A stretch of DNA of 64,000 nt from Nocardia uniformis NBRC 13702. GTDB taxonomy: Bacteria > Actinomycetota > Actinomycetes > Mycobacteriales > Mycobacteriaceae. Each line of letters begins with the position of its first letter. The first letter of the stretch is position 1. The position numbers and the translations under genes were made by a program. The notes beneath the pieces are model-generated. The model ran no database searches. It was not told the DNA's origin and saw only the letters and a program-made list of their open reading frames with translations. The stretch lies in the NCBI RefSeq assembly GCF_001613345.1, contig NZ_BDCE01000090.1:1-64000 (forward strand), in the 5' to 3' direction. This document shows, piece by piece, positions 36,974-46,691 of this stretch.

Positions 36974-38347
36974 ATGACGACGACAACCCACGACATGACG
37001 ACGACCGCGGCAACGCCCGAGCAGCACGACATCTCCACCGCCATGCTGACGGTATCGATCCTCGGTGCCCTGTCCGCGCTGGTGTGGCACGTCTACGCCA
37101 TTCCGATCGACAACCCCTACTACGGCCTGTTCAACAATGACGTCGACCAGTACGTCTACACCGCCGGCGGTGAGGCCATCCGCTACGGGGCGAGCCTGTA
37201 CGACGCGCCGGTCTTCTTCGAGATGGAATTCACCTATACGCCGTTCGCCGCCCTGCTCTTCGTGGTGTTCACATTGGCCGTCCCGGCGGTGGCCAAGGTG
37301 CTGTGGTGGGCGGCGATCATAGCCGCGTTGATCGCACTCGTCGCGGTCTGCCTGCGCGCGCTGAACTACCGGAACACCGCGCGCACATGGCTTTTCGCGC
37401 TCGCGCTGGCGGTGGTGTGCACCGCGTTCGAACCGGTGCGTTCCACCATATGGCTCGGCCAGATCAATATCCTCCTGGTGCTGCTGGTGGTCTGGGATCT
37501 GACCCGACGCGACACCGCCACGCTGCGCGGTGCGGGGGTCGGCATCGCGGCGGGCATCAAACTCACGCCCGCGTTCTTCCTGGTGTATCTCGCCTGCACC
37601 CGGCAGTGGCGGACATTCTGGGCCGCCACAGCCACCTTCGCCGCGACGATCGGGATCGGTTTCCTGATCCGGCCGACGGATTCCACCACCTACTGGGGTC
37701 GGCAGTTCGACGCCCCCGCACGAGTCGGCGCGGTGGATTCACCGGCCAACCAGTCCGTCAACGGGTTCCTCGCGCAACTGCTGCGCTTCTACGAGGTGGA
37801 TCGCTACGCCGTTCACGGTCCGAACTCGACGGTGTACGTCACGCCGACTTGGCTGTGGCTGGCCGTCGCCACCCCGCTCGTCCTGTTCGGACTCTACGCC
37901 GCGACGCGCGCCTATCGATCCGGCCGAATCCTGCTGTCGGTCACCGTGGCCGGAATGTCCGCGGCATGTGCGTCCCCCTTCTCCTGGGGCCACCACTGGG
38001 TCTGGTTCGTACCCCTGTTCATACTCGCCCTGCACCACGCGCACACCGCCCACACCCGCTACCGCCGGCTGCCGGTCACGATCGTTCTTCTGATCAGCTT
38101 CTGCTGGTGGTGGAACTATCCGAACCGCGAACCCCTCGAGGGTGCACCCCATCCGATCGGCACCGGATTGTTCATGCTGCCCCGCGATGACCTGCCCACC
38201 TGGTGGGCCAATATCGCCGTGCCGTTCTACTCGGGTTGCTACCTGCTGCTCTTCCTCGCGACCGCCATCTATGCGGTCCGGCAGGTCAATGCAACGGTGC
38301 GTCACGCGCCGGTTGGACAGCAAACTGTTGCCACGCAGGGAAATTGA
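36974..38347 (+). CDS. GT87-family membrane mannosyltransferase
   Basis: 457 residues with about ten hydrophobic segments. YVYTAGGEAIRYGASLYD, EFTYTPFAALLF and IWLGQINILLVLLVVWDL followed by GIAAGIKLTPAFFLVYL are diagnostic of the GT87 (DUF2029) family, which contains PimE-type polyprenyl-phosphomannose-dependent alpha-1,2-mannosyltransferases. It follows the AftB-like gene by 47 bases, so the pair probably makes the arabinan/mannan parts of the envelope. The exact acceptor is not decided. Confidence 0.9.
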   Translation: MTTTTHDMTTTAATPEQHDISTAMLTVSILGALSALVWHVYAIPIDNPYYGLFNNDVDQYVYTAGGEAIRYGASLYDAPVFFEMEFTYTPFAALLFVVFTLAVPAVAKVLWWAAIIAALIALVAVCLRALNYRNTARTWLFALALAVVCTAFEPVRSTIWLGQINILLVLLVVWDLTRRDTATLRGAGVGIAAGIKLTPAFFLVYLACTRQWRTFWAATATFAATIGIGFLIRPTDSTTYWGRQFDAPARVGAVDSPANQSVNGFLAQLLRFYEVDRYAVHGPNSTVYVTPTWLWLAVATPLVLFGLYAATRAYRSGRILLSVTVAGMSAACASPFSWGHHWVWFVPLFILALHHAHTAHTRYRRLPVTIVLLISFCWWWNYPNREPLEGAPHPIGTGLFMLPRDDLPTWWANIAVPFYSGCYLLLFLATAIYAVRQVNATVRHAPVGQQTVATQGN

Positions 38348-38366
38348 TCTCGACGACCTCGAGGGT

Positions 38367-38515
38367 TCAGGACGATCCGGTCGGGGCGTGTAGTTTCGCC
38401 CGCAGAACCTTGCCGCTGGCGTTGCGTGGAATCTCGGCATCGATGACCTACCGAACTCGGCATCGGGCACACCGATCACGACCGCGTCGGTGATGTCGGC
38501 GCAGGCGGAATTCTC
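38367..38515 (-). pseudogene. acyl-CoA synthetase C-terminal remnant
   Basis: In one minus frame the sequence reads VVIGVPDAEFGR and in another IPRNASGKVLRAKL followed by a stop. Both are hallmark C-terminal segments of AMP-binding ligases, normally about 60 residues apart. An internal deletion plus frameshift near 38447 has joined them. Confidence 0.65.
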
Positions 38516-38738
38516 TTCGCCGTCCGCGGCGGACAGGTCGACGGTCGCGGCTACCGGTATCAGACCCCGCAAGACCTGGACTTCCTCGGCGAATACGGGC
38601 TGGCGGGTGGTCATCGAGCATCTGCTTCCCGAGCCCGGGCAGCGCACCAGGATGTGCTGCGGCGGGCACTCGCTCGGCGCGTTCATGACCGGCCCGATGA
38701 TGGCGTGGAACTTCGCCGGTCACCCCGCGAACTCGGGC
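38511..38738 (+). pseudogene. alpha/beta hydrolase remnant
   Basis: One frame reads YQTPQDLDFLGEYGL and, after a frameshift near 38605, a second reads HLLPEPG then GGHSLGAFMTG. The nucleophile elbow GHSLG is kept, but the N-terminus and the Asp/His portion are missing. It overlaps and opposes the ligase remnant. Confidence 0.5.
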
Positions 38739-38882
38739 ATGCGCTTCAACTGGATCCACTCCGACCTCGCAGCCCTGGATCCGACCGAGGCTCGTGAATT
38801 CGTCGTCGATGCTTGGCGCATGGTCGTTCCCGAGAAACTCTCCCGCGCCTACGATCTCGCTCATCCCCACGGGCCGGGCTGA
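38739..38882 (+). pseudogene. MmcQ/YjbR-like C-terminal remnant
   Basis: About 47 codons continue the same frame as the hydrolase piece and read RFNWIHSDLAALDPTEARE and VVDAWRMVVPEKL, as at the end of YjbR-type DNA-binding proteins. The fusion to the hydrolase piece is the product of rearrangement, not a real protein. Confidence 0.45.
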
Positions 38883-38961
38883 CCGAACCCAGATCGTCAG
38901 CCCACCTTCGTCACCATTCATCGGGACGCCGGGCCAACCGGCCCGATTCGGCGTCCACACC

Positions 38962-39162
38962 TCAGAATCGTTTGTCGCGCAGCCCCAGTTCGTCGGCCTT
39001 GGCGCGTACCGCGCCGAGAACCAGGTGACCGCTCTCCGCCATGAGATCCTGAATTTCGGCGGCTGTCCGCTGCACGGCGTCGGTACCGACGCGGGAGATT
39101 CTGCGGCCACTGCGTCGCCCAGCGCGACCCAGTTCTCGCGCGAGTTCGCTGATCGTGCTCAT
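38962..39162 (-). CDS. small conserved-looking hypothetical protein
   Basis: 66 residues, basic N-terminal half (RAGRRSGRRISR) and an amphipathic helix-like C-terminal half. No ribosome site is evident before the ATG at 39162. I do not recognise a family. Codon third positions look coding. From 39163 to 39361 I see no gene. Confidence 0.4.
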   Translation of the reverse strand: MSTISELARELGRAGRRSGRRISRVGTDAVQRTAAEIQDLMAESGHLVLGAVRAKADELGLRDKRF

Positions 39163-39361
39163 CGGACGTGAACATTCGAGAGAATGCCAGCGAACGATCG
39201 TTCACCGAATTCGCGTGCGTACATGGCCAATTACCCCTCAAAGTCCATTCCAACTGCGAGTATGTCGACGACGGTCGAGGATACGCGCGTTCACTGGATC
39301 GCGCTAGCGCGCCGGGACCGGGGGTTCTTGCGGGGGCCGAGCTTCACCACCGGCCGCCGCG

Positions 39362-40969
39362 TCACCCGCGCGCTGGCTCCGCCGTCAGCGATTCCACGAT
39401 GGCGTCGATTTCCACGGGACTGCGGTAGCTGTAGTCGTCGCGGTCGAACCGGACGGACTTGCGGTAGGTCTTCAGTAACGACCAGGCGCGGATGTACGGT
39501 GACTTGCCCTGTGAGTTGACGAAGTAGCTGTTGGAGCCTTCGCAGCGAGTTTCCAGGTAATAGGCCAGGTTTCGGCCGCTGCGCAGCATGTCCTGATGGA
39601 AACGTTCCTGGGCTTCGGGGCGCACCTCCACGATGGTGGCGCCGCGGCGACGGGTTTCGTCGATGACGGTGGCGATGTGACGCATCGCGTTCTCCACGAA
39701 ATAGTGGAAGGCCGTGCCGGTCCAGGAGTACGGGCCGATCATGATGAAGCGGTTCGGCAGGCCGGCCACCGAGGTGCTGAAGTAGGCCTTCAACTCCTCG
39801 GTGTTGTAGAAGACGCCGAGGTCGAATCCATCACGGCCGAGGACGGTTCCGACCTTGTAGCTCTCCGGGTCGGAGAAGACCTCGTAGCCGGTGGACACCA
39901 CCAGCGCGTCGATCTCGCGTTCGACACCGTCGGCACTGCGGATGCCGGTCGGGGTGATCTCGGCGATTCCGGCGGTGACGAGTTCGACATTGCTCCGGTT
40001 GAGTGTGGGGAGGTAGTCCCCGCCCGCGCCGCCTCGAATGCATACGATGCCGAAGTCGGGACGTAGGTGCTTGCGAATCTCCTTGTCCTTCACCTTGTAT
40101 CGCACCCACCCGCGGTAGGCGTTGCGTCCGGCGAAGTCGATGATGCGCGCCCCGCCCCGCCACAGCGGCGCGGGGGTGTAGATCGCGACCCGCAGCAGCG
40201 AGTCGATCACGGCCTGGGCAATGCCGTTGGCGACCGCCGATCCACCGGGCAGCGCCAGCAGCTTCTGCATCCACGGCTTCAGCACGAAATCCGGCTTGGG
40301 CAGGTACACCTGTGGCGTGCGCTGGTAGATGTCGAGCCGCTCGACCTGTGCGGCGAGTTTGGGCGCGATCTGCATGGTGCTCGCACCGACGCCGATGATG
40401 CCGACCCGCTTACCGGTGAAGTCGTAGTCGTGATTCCACTGCGCCGGGTGCATGGAAACACCTGTGTAGGAATCCAATCCGGGGATGTTCGGCGTGGTCT
40501 TGGCATTGATGTACGCACCGACCGCACTGATGACGAAGCGCGCGGTGATGACCTCCCCCGTATCGACATGCAGTCGCCACAGCGCGTGGTCCTCGTCCCA
40601 CTCCTCGCGAACGATGGTGGTGTTGAACCGCATTCGACGCGGCAGGTCGTAGTCGGCCGCGACTTCCTCCAGATACTCCAGGATCTGATCCCGCTTGGCG
40701 AAGAGCCGATCCCAGTCGGGTTTGCGGGCGAAGGAGAACTGGTAGGTGGTGCTCGGAATATCGCAGCCGGCATCGGGATAACTGTGGCTGTACCAGGTGC
40801 CGCCGAGTCCGGCGATGCGATCGACGATCAGGAAATCCTCGATCCCGATCTCCTGCAGCTTGACCCCGGCGCAGATGCCGCCGATACCCGCGCCGATCAC
40901 GACGACCTCGTGCTGCGGCTGTGCCAGGGGGCTGACCCGCTTGGTGCCCGATCCATTCCTACTGCTCAT
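39362..40969 (-). CDS. Baeyer-Villiger-type flavin monooxygenase 1
   Basis: 535 residues. FAD motif VVIGAGIGGICAGVKL, the class B sequence GGTWYSHSYPDAGCDIP, and a second Rossmann motif IGVGASTMQIAP for NADPH are intact, and DALVVSTGYEVF corresponds to the ATG motif. It starts in an ATGA overlap with the SRPBCC gene. With two other monooxygenases and two SDRs it forms a mymA-like cluster. Candidate substrates are long-chain ketones, aldehydes or steroids. Confidence 0.9.
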   Translation of the reverse strand: MSSRNGSGTKRVSPLAQPQHEVVVIGAGIGGICAGVKLQEIGIEDFLIVDRIAGLGGTWYSHSYPDAGCDIPSTTYQFSFARKPDWDRLFAKRDQILEYLEEVAADYDLPRRMRFNTTIVREEWDEDHALWRLHVDTGEVITARFVISAVGAYINAKTTPNIPGLDSYTGVSMHPAQWNHDYDFTGKRVGIIGVGASTMQIAPKLAAQVERLDIYQRTPQVYLPKPDFVLKPWMQKLLALPGGSAVANGIAQAVIDSLLRVAIYTPAPLWRGGARIIDFAGRNAYRGWVRYKVKDKEIRKHLRPDFGIVCIRGGAGGDYLPTLNRSNVELVTAGIAEITPTGIRSADGVEREIDALVVSTGYEVFSDPESYKVGTVLGRDGFDLGVFYNTEELKAYFSTSVAGLPNRFIMIGPYSWTGTAFHYFVENAMRHIATVIDETRRRGATIVEVRPEAQERFHQDMLRSGRNLAYYLETRCEGSNSYFVNSQGKSPYIRAWSLLKTYRKSVRFDRDDYSYRSPVEIDAIVESLTAEPARG

Positions 40970-41601
40970 TTGGCGCCTTCCTCGGCCCGGTGATTGCTCG
41001 GCTCGGCCGAAGCGATTCCATTGGTATCCATCGACCGTGGTTGCGGTCTCGTGGTCCGCGCGACCTCGGCCACGCGGCGGTTGAACAGCGGCCCGAGGCC
41101 ACCGATCAGGTACGCGGCCCGCCACACGGGCGGGAACCAGGTGGAGAAACGCAGCAGCAGCCGGGGCGTGACCGCGACCTTCCAAACGACCTTGGTCCGA
41201 CCGTCGCCGAGATCGGTGAAGAACTTGTCCTCGCCGTACTGGCGCACCAGCAGGTACTGCATCCAATTCCCGCTCACCACACCGAAGGTGATGCGCTGGT
41301 TCGGCTCATACCGCCAGAACTTCTCCTTCTCGACCCACAGCACGCGGAACGGCCCGAATACCGAACCCATCTCGCGCACGATCCCGGCCCCACGCGCGGC
41401 CGAATCGTATTTCACTCCGGTACCGGGGAACGGCAGCCACTTCCACGCGTGCTCGTCGTCTATCGCGGTCCACACCGCGTGCACCGGTGCGTCGAAGGTC
41501 TTCTCGATGGTGAACACCAGCGCCGCGGTGTCGAACAGGGTGTCATCGACCGCCGGTTGGGAGGCGGGGTGTTGGGTATGCAGGAACGACGTGATACTCA
41601 T
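40966..41601 (-). CDS. SRPBCC (START/Bet v1-like) family protein
   Basis: 211 residues. VFTIEKTFDAPVHAVWTAIDDEHAWKW is the typical beginning of the polyketide-cyclase/dehydrase-like helix-grip fold, followed by alternating strands with WVEKEKFWRYEPNQRITF. The C-terminal ~45 residues look disordered. Such proteins bind hydrophobic ligands; here it may present the substrate to the neighbouring monooxygenases. It is 22 bases downstream of monooxygenase 2. Confidence 0.75.
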   Translation of the reverse strand: MSITSFLHTQHPASQPAVDDTLFDTAALVFTIEKTFDAPVHAVWTAIDDEHAWKWLPFPGTGVKYDSAARGAGIVREMGSVFGPFRVLWVEKEKFWRYEPNQRITFGVVSGNWMQYLLVRQYGEDKFFTDLGDGRTKVVWKVAVTPRLLLRFSTWFPPVWRAAYLIGGLGPLFNRRVAEVARTTRPQPRSMDTNGIASAEPSNHRAEEGAK

Positions 41602-41623
41602 TGCTCATCCAATCCGTGGAAAG

Positions 41624-43198
41624 TCAGGGCTGTTCGGCGAGCCGCCGAGTCGATCGACCGTTAGCAGTCAGAGGGTCGGATACGACCGGCCGGGTGGCGG
41701 TGTACCGGTAGTGGTCCAGCGGGAAATGCCGGTTACTCCAGTACATTCCGGCCTGAGTGGTGGCACGGAAGGCTGGACCGTCGCCCTGGTAGTTGATGTA
41801 GTACGTGCGTGAGTCGGCGCAGCCCTGTTTGAACAGGTAGGTGTTCTTGTTGCGGGCGTACATGCGGGCGAAGTATTCGTCGTGTGGTTCCTGGCGGATT
41901 TCCGCGCGGGTGGCCCCGCGACGCAGCGTCTCCCCGATGGCCCGGGCACTGTGCGCGGCGGTCGCCTCGATGAGCGGGATGACCGAGCCGGGCGCGTAAC
42001 CGTAGGGACCGAAGATGTGGAACATATTCGGGAACGCCGGGACCGAGACACCCTCGTAGGCCTGGTACTTGTTCTGGTCCCAGAATTCGCCCAATTCGAT
42101 TCCACCGCAGCCGTATACGGGATAGGGCGGAGTCGCCCCCTTGTCCATGACCTGAAAGCCGGTGGCGGTGACCACCATGTCGAATTCGCGCACCGTGCCG
42201 TCCGCGGTGGCGATGCCGTCCGCGGTGAACTTCTCGATGGGGTCGGTCACCAGGTCGACGTGTGGCTGGGTGTAGGTCTGGAAGTAGGTGTTGGAGATGG
42301 AGGGCCGCTTGCAGCCGAGCCGATAGGTCGGGGTGAGCGCGCGGCGTAGTTCGGAGTCGCGAATCTGGGTGAACAGGTAGGCCTTCAGTGCCGCCTCTCC
42401 GGTGCCGAGTACTGCCGAGGTCAGGCGCGGATAGTCCGAGAGCGCGAGCCCCACACCCAGGAAGGCGTTGACCGCGACATTGCCGATGAACCGCACCGCC
42501 TGCTGGGCGGGCGGGAAGTCCAGGGCTCTATTGCTCAGCGCGCCCATGGCGAAATCTGGCTTGGGCGCGACCCAGATGGCGGTGCGCTGGAAAACCGTCA
42601 GGTGCTCGACTTTCGCGGCCAGCTGCGGAATCACCTGTAGCGCCGTGGCTCCGGTGCCGATGACCGCGACCCGCTTACCGCTGTAATCGTAGGAATGATC
42701 CCAGCGAGCGGTGTGCATGAGCCGGCCGGAGTAGCTGTCGATCCCCGCGATCGCGGGCGGCTTCGGCTGTTCCAGCGCTCCGACGGCGCTCACCAGGAAA
42801 CGGGCGGTGATCTCGTCACCGTCGGTGGTGAGTACCCGCCACAGATCCGCGGACTCATCGAACCGGGCCTCGGCCGCTCCGCAGCCCAGCCGGAGTTTGC
42901 CCCGCAGACCCTGCCGATCGACCACTTCCTCGGCATAGCGCTGAATCTCATTGCCAGGTGCGAAGAATCGCGACCAGCGCGAACGCTGCTGAAAGGAGAA
43001 ATTGTAGATCGGCGAGGGCACGTCGACCGCGACACCGGGATAGGTGTTGGCATTCCACGTGCCGCCGACCTGGTGCCACTTGTCGATAATCAGGAAGTTC
43101 TCGATGCCCGCGCGGCGCAGCGCCGTCCCGGTACCGATGCCGCCGAAACCGGCGCCGATGACGAGAACCTCGACGGTGGGAATGTTGTTCGAACTCAT
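41624..43198 (-). CDS. Baeyer-Villiger-type flavin monooxygenase 2
   Basis: 524 residues. LVIGAGFGGIGTGTAL, GGTWNANTYPGVAVDVP, IGTGATALQVIPQ and MVVTATGFQVMD are the FAD, class-B, NADPH and ATG motifs. FQRTAIWVAPKPDF follows the NADPH site as in steroid- and ketone-oxidising enzymes. It belongs to the same transcript as its two paralogues but differs from them in much of its sequence, so it is not a recent copy. Confidence 0.9.
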   Translation of the reverse strand: MSSNNIPTVEVLVIGAGFGGIGTGTALRRAGIENFLIIDKWHQVGGTWNANTYPGVAVDVPSPIYNFSFQQRSRWSRFFAPGNEIQRYAEEVVDRQGLRGKLRLGCGAAEARFDESADLWRVLTTDGDEITARFLVSAVGALEQPKPPAIAGIDSYSGRLMHTARWDHSYDYSGKRVAVIGTGATALQVIPQLAAKVEHLTVFQRTAIWVAPKPDFAMGALSNRALDFPPAQQAVRFIGNVAVNAFLGVGLALSDYPRLTSAVLGTGEAALKAYLFTQIRDSELRRALTPTYRLGCKRPSISNTYFQTYTQPHVDLVTDPIEKFTADGIATADGTVREFDMVVTATGFQVMDKGATPPYPVYGCGGIELGEFWDQNKYQAYEGVSVPAFPNMFHIFGPYGYAPGSVIPLIEATAAHSARAIGETLRRGATRAEIRQEPHDEYFARMYARNKNTYLFKQGCADSRTYYINYQGDGPAFRATTQAGMYWSNRHFPLDHYRYTATRPVVSDPLTANGRSTRRLAEQP

Positions 43199-43214
43199 AG
43201 GAATCTGCCCCTGG

Positions 43215-44282
43215 TCATGCGGCCGTGGTCCGGTCCGCGAATTCGCTTGCCCGGCTGTCGATCACGCGGCGTATGAAGGCCCCGATCTCGGCCACGGCCG
43301 CCCGCGCGTCGGGCAGCAGATCCGCGCCCGCCTGGAAGACGTGGATCGCGTTGTTCCAGATCTGCAAGGTGTGCGGGACGCCGGCCTCGGCACAGCGGCG
43401 GGCGAGCGCTTCCGAATCCGGCAACAGCACTTCGATATCGCTCACTTGGATCAGCACCGGCGGCAAGCCGGTGAAATCGTGATTCACCGGCGACCACGCC
43501 GGATCGAGCACGCCGTCCCGGGCGAAACCGATCATCGCCGGAATGGCGAGCGCCCGGGCCGACAGCATCGAATCGCTGCGATCATTCGGATGGGCATTGC
43601 GAATGCTGGGATCGAGATCGGCGAAGGGTGCGATCGCCACCACGGCGGCAGGCAGCGCGATCGCGCGCGCCCTGGCGGCGAGCACCGCCATGAAGGCCAG
43701 ACCGCCGCCAGCCGAATCACCGGCGAAGACAACGCTTTCGGCCGCTCTGCCGCGTTCCAGCAAATACCGGTAGGCGGTCAGGGCGTCATCGACCGAATCG
43801 GTGATGTGCCCCTTCGGCAGTTGCCGATAGTCCACATTCAGGACGGGCAGTCTCGCGGCGCGCCCGATGCGTGCGGCGTGCCTGCGGTGGCTGTGCAGGC
43901 CACCGGCTACGAATCCGCCGCCGTGGAAGTACAGAATCGCACCCCGCTCGGCCGCGTCCGGTCCGGGATCGTCTCGGTGCCAGAGCCATTCGGCCCGGAA
44001 GTCCGCGAAGCGCACCATTTCCCTGCGGGTGCCGCGCGCCGGCCGCAAGGGGGCGGCAAGCACGTCGACGCGATTCGCGATGCGGAAGGCACGGTCACCA
44101 CGCAGCGGGGCACTCTCCCCCAGCACGCACACGCAGTACAGCGCGGGCCGTAGGATCCGGCGCAGCACCGCGTTCGCCACTCGCAGTCGCGCACTGGCAC
44201 GGCTGGCGAGTTCGACATTGACCCGCGCCGATACCGCGGGAATTGTTGTGCCGCTCTGCCTATCGACGGCGAGCCCCGTCAT
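43215..44282 (-). CDS. alpha/beta hydrolase of the hormone-sensitive-lipase family (LipR-like)
   Basis: 355 residues. The oxyanion-hole motif is YFHGGGFVAGG, the nucleophile is in VFAGDSAGGGLAF, an Asp lies in VSDIEVLLPDS and the His in NAIHVFQ. The N-terminal ~60 residues are extra and basic. It overlaps monooxygenase 3 by ATGA. An esterase next to Baeyer-Villiger enzymes makes sense because those produce esters or lactones. Confidence 0.9.
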   Translation of the reverse strand: MTGLAVDRQSGTTIPAVSARVNVELASRASARLRVANAVLRRILRPALYCVCVLGESAPLRGDRAFRIANRVDVLAAPLRPARGTRREMVRFADFRAEWLWHRDDPGPDAAERGAILYFHGGGFVAGGLHSHRRHAARIGRAARLPVLNVDYRQLPKGHITDSVDDALTAYRYLLERGRAAESVVFAGDSAGGGLAFMAVLAARARAIALPAAVVAIAPFADLDPSIRNAHPNDRSDSMLSARALAIPAMIGFARDGVLDPAWSPVNHDFTGLPPVLIQVSDIEVLLPDSEALARRCAEAGVPHTLQIWNNAIHVFQAGADLLPDARAAVAEIGAFIRRVIDSRASEFADRTTAA

Positions 44283-45823
44283 GCCGGCACCGTCGCCTTC
44301 GCGCGGTTCCCGTACTCGTAATCCTCGAGTGGGAAGCGTCGATTACCCCGGCGCGCTTCGAAGAATCCCGAAGGGCGCACATAGGTGCTGTCGCCCTGCG
44401 AGTTCCGGTAATAGGTCGGGACGTGGCCATTGAGGTCGGCCAGGTAGTACCGCAGCGACTCGCCGCGCTGATACACCTCGCGGTGGTAGGCGTCTGCGAC
44501 TTCCTTGCGCACCTCGCACCAACCCGCCCCTCGGCGGCGGGTCTCGCCGATGGCCCGCACCGCGTGATCGGCGGTCATCTCGACGAAGGCGTGCCAGCCC
44601 GACCCGGTCCAGGAATATGGGCCGACCAGGGTCCAGCGGTTGGGCAAGCCAGGTACCGAAACGCTCTGGTATGCCTGCAAACCCTCCTCGTTGTAGAACT
44701 TGGCCAGGTCGAATCCGGCGCGACCCAGCACCGTTCCCGGGCGATAGGTCTCCGGGTCCGAGAACACCTCGTAGCCGGTCGCCAGAATCAGCGTGTCGAA
44801 GCGGTGCAGCGTGGAATCGCCGGTACGGACACCGGTGGGGGTGACTTTCTCGATCGGGGTCGTTACCAGTGCGACATTGTCCCGGTTGTAGGCGCGCAGA
44901 TAGCCGTTCGACATCGTGGGGCGTTTGGCTACGAGACCGAAGTCGGGCGTCAATCCCGCCCGGGTCTCGGGATCGGTAACGACCCGTGCCAGGTACCGCC
45001 GGTACAGGGCCTGGCAGACGGAATCGAATCGGTCCATCACCGGGTGCACGACGGTGCCGGGCACCCCGACAATGGCGCGCAGGGCTAGATCCACAACCAC
45101 CAGCGCGCTGCCGTGCAGCAGCGGCTGAACACCGGGAAGCGACAGCACGCGTTGCAGCGCGACGGGCACTGGGAAATCGGGCTTGGGCAGCGACCACACG
45201 GGGGTGCGCTGGAAGACGGTCAGCTGCTCCACCTGCGGGGCGATCGTCGGAATGATCTGCACCGCACTGGCTCCGGTGCCGATGATGCCCACGCGCTTAC
45301 CGGTGAGGTCGTACTCGTCGTCCCAACTGCTCGGGCGCAACACCTTGCCCTTGAAGGTGCGCGCACCGGGAATGCCGACGTCGGCCTTGGGACGCACGAA
45401 CGCCCCGACCGCACTGATGACGAATCGGGCCGTCACCGTCGCACCGCCCACCAGGTGCAGCTTCCAGTATCCGGCGTCCTCGTCCCATTGCTCGCGCTCG
45501 ACCTCCACGCCGAACCGCACCCGTTCGTGCACACCGAACTTGTGCGCGACCTCCACGTGGTACCGCTTGACCTCCGGACCGAGCGGGAAGACCCGACTCC
45601 AGTCGGCCTTGCGCGCGAACGAGTACTGATACGCCAGCGCCGGAATATCCACGCCCAGACCGGGATAGTGGTTCTCGTGCCAGCTGCCGCCGACCTCGTC
45701 GGCGCGTTCGAGGACGACGAAATCGTCGATTCCGGCCTTGCGCAGCTTCACCGCGGCGGCGATACCGCCCGGCCCGGCACCGATGACGGCGACTTCGTAC
45801 TCGGGATTGTCAGGTTTGGTCAT
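44279..45823 (-). CDS. Baeyer-Villiger-type flavin monooxygenase 3
   Basis: 514 residues. VIGAGPGGIAAAVKLRKAG, GGSWHENHYPGLGVDIP, IGTGASAVQIIPT and TLILATGYEVFSDPE are intact. It resembles monooxygenase 1 more than 2 (shared SDPE and TVLGRAGFDL-type segments). It is the first monooxygenase after the SDR gene, with a short gap, and probably in the same operon. Confidence 0.9.
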   Translation of the reverse strand: MTKPDNPEYEVAVIGAGPGGIAAAVKLRKAGIDDFVVLERADEVGGSWHENHYPGLGVDIPALAYQYSFARKADWSRVFPLGPEVKRYHVEVAHKFGVHERVRFGVEVEREQWDEDAGYWKLHLVGGATVTARFVISAVGAFVRPKADVGIPGARTFKGKVLRPSSWDDEYDLTGKRVGIIGTGASAVQIIPTIAPQVEQLTVFQRTPVWSLPKPDFPVPVALQRVLSLPGVQPLLHGSALVVVDLALRAIVGVPGTVVHPVMDRFDSVCQALYRRYLARVVTDPETRAGLTPDFGLVAKRPTMSNGYLRAYNRDNVALVTTPIEKVTPTGVRTGDSTLHRFDTLILATGYEVFSDPETYRPGTVLGRAGFDLAKFYNEEGLQAYQSVSVPGLPNRWTLVGPYSWTGSGWHAFVEMTADHAVRAIGETRRRGAGWCEVRKEVADAYHREVYQRGESLRYYLADLNGHVPTYYRNSQGDSTYVRPSGFFEARRGNRRFPLEDYEYGNRAKATVPA

Positions 45824-45830
45824 AGGTGTC

Positions 45831-46691
45831 TCACTTCGTGATTCGGTTCAGCAGCGGCTGAATACGAGGCAGCAGGCGGTCGGCGAGATCGAAGGAACCC
45901 ACGCTGCCGACCGCGCGCACCAGACCGGGCGAGAGCCGGAACAGGACGTAGCCGAGCCAGGCTTCGGGATTGACCGGCACGACCGCCGAGTTGCGGCGAA
46001 TCGCGCGCTCGACAACGCGCGCGACCTTGTCCGGACCGGCGAAGGCCATCGATTGCACCTGGCCGAGCTGAGCCTGCCAGGTGGCCTGCTCCTCGGCATC
46101 GAGACCGGCGCGCTCGCCGTGGGCGAGCAGGTCGGTGCGAATGGCACCGGGACAGATCGCGGTGACGCCGATTCCCTTGGCCCGCAACTCCACCCGCAGC
46201 GCCTGGCTGGCCATGAGCACCGCGGCCTTGGCCGCGGCATACGCGGGAATGTATCGCGCCGGGAAGAAGGCCGCACCGGAGGACAGATTGACGATATGGC
46301 CACGAATGCCGGCGTCGATCATCTGCGTGGCGAACACCTTGGAGCCGTAGATGACGCTCATCAGGTCGATGTCGATGGTGCGCTGCCACTGCGCCGCACC
46401 GGTTTCGACGAATCCGCCGGTATCCATGATTCCGGCGTTGTTGACCAGCACATGCGCCGGGCCGAATTCCCCGCGCACCCACTCCGCGCATTTGTCCCAC
46501 TGCGCTTCATCGGCCACGTCGAGCCGGTAGGAATGCGCGCGCCCACCGGCGGCGGTGATCTCGTCGGCCGCCCCCTGCGCGGCCGCCTCGTCGATATCGG
46601 CGATAACCACCCGGTACCCGGCCTCGGCGAGCAGCCGGGAGATCTCCCGGCCGATACCGGCCCCGCCGCCGGTCACGATCGCTGTTCTCAT
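45831..46691 (-). CDS. short-chain dehydrogenase/reductase
   Basis: 286 residues. The cofactor motif is TGGGAGIGREI near residue 8, then NNAGIMDTGG, catalytic Ser in VNLSSGAAFFP and YIPAYAAAKAA (YxxxK). It starts in an ATGA overlap with the next SDR. It is classical SDR length plus a C-terminal extension of about 40 residues. It would interconvert an alcohol and a carbonyl. Confidence 0.92.
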   Translation of the reverse strand: MRTAIVTGGGAGIGREISRLLAEAGYRVVIADIDEAAAQGAADEITAAGGRAHSYRLDVADEAQWDKCAEWVRGEFGPAHVLVNNAGIMDTGGFVETGAAQWQRTIDIDLMSVIYGSKVFATQMIDAGIRGHIVNLSSGAAFFPARYIPAYAAAKAAVLMASQALRVELRAKGIGVTAICPGAIRTDLLAHGERAGLDAEEQATWQAQLGQVQSMAFAGPDKVARVVERAIRRNSAVVPVNPEAWLGYVLFRLSPGLVRAVGSVGSFDLADRLLPRIQPLLNRITK

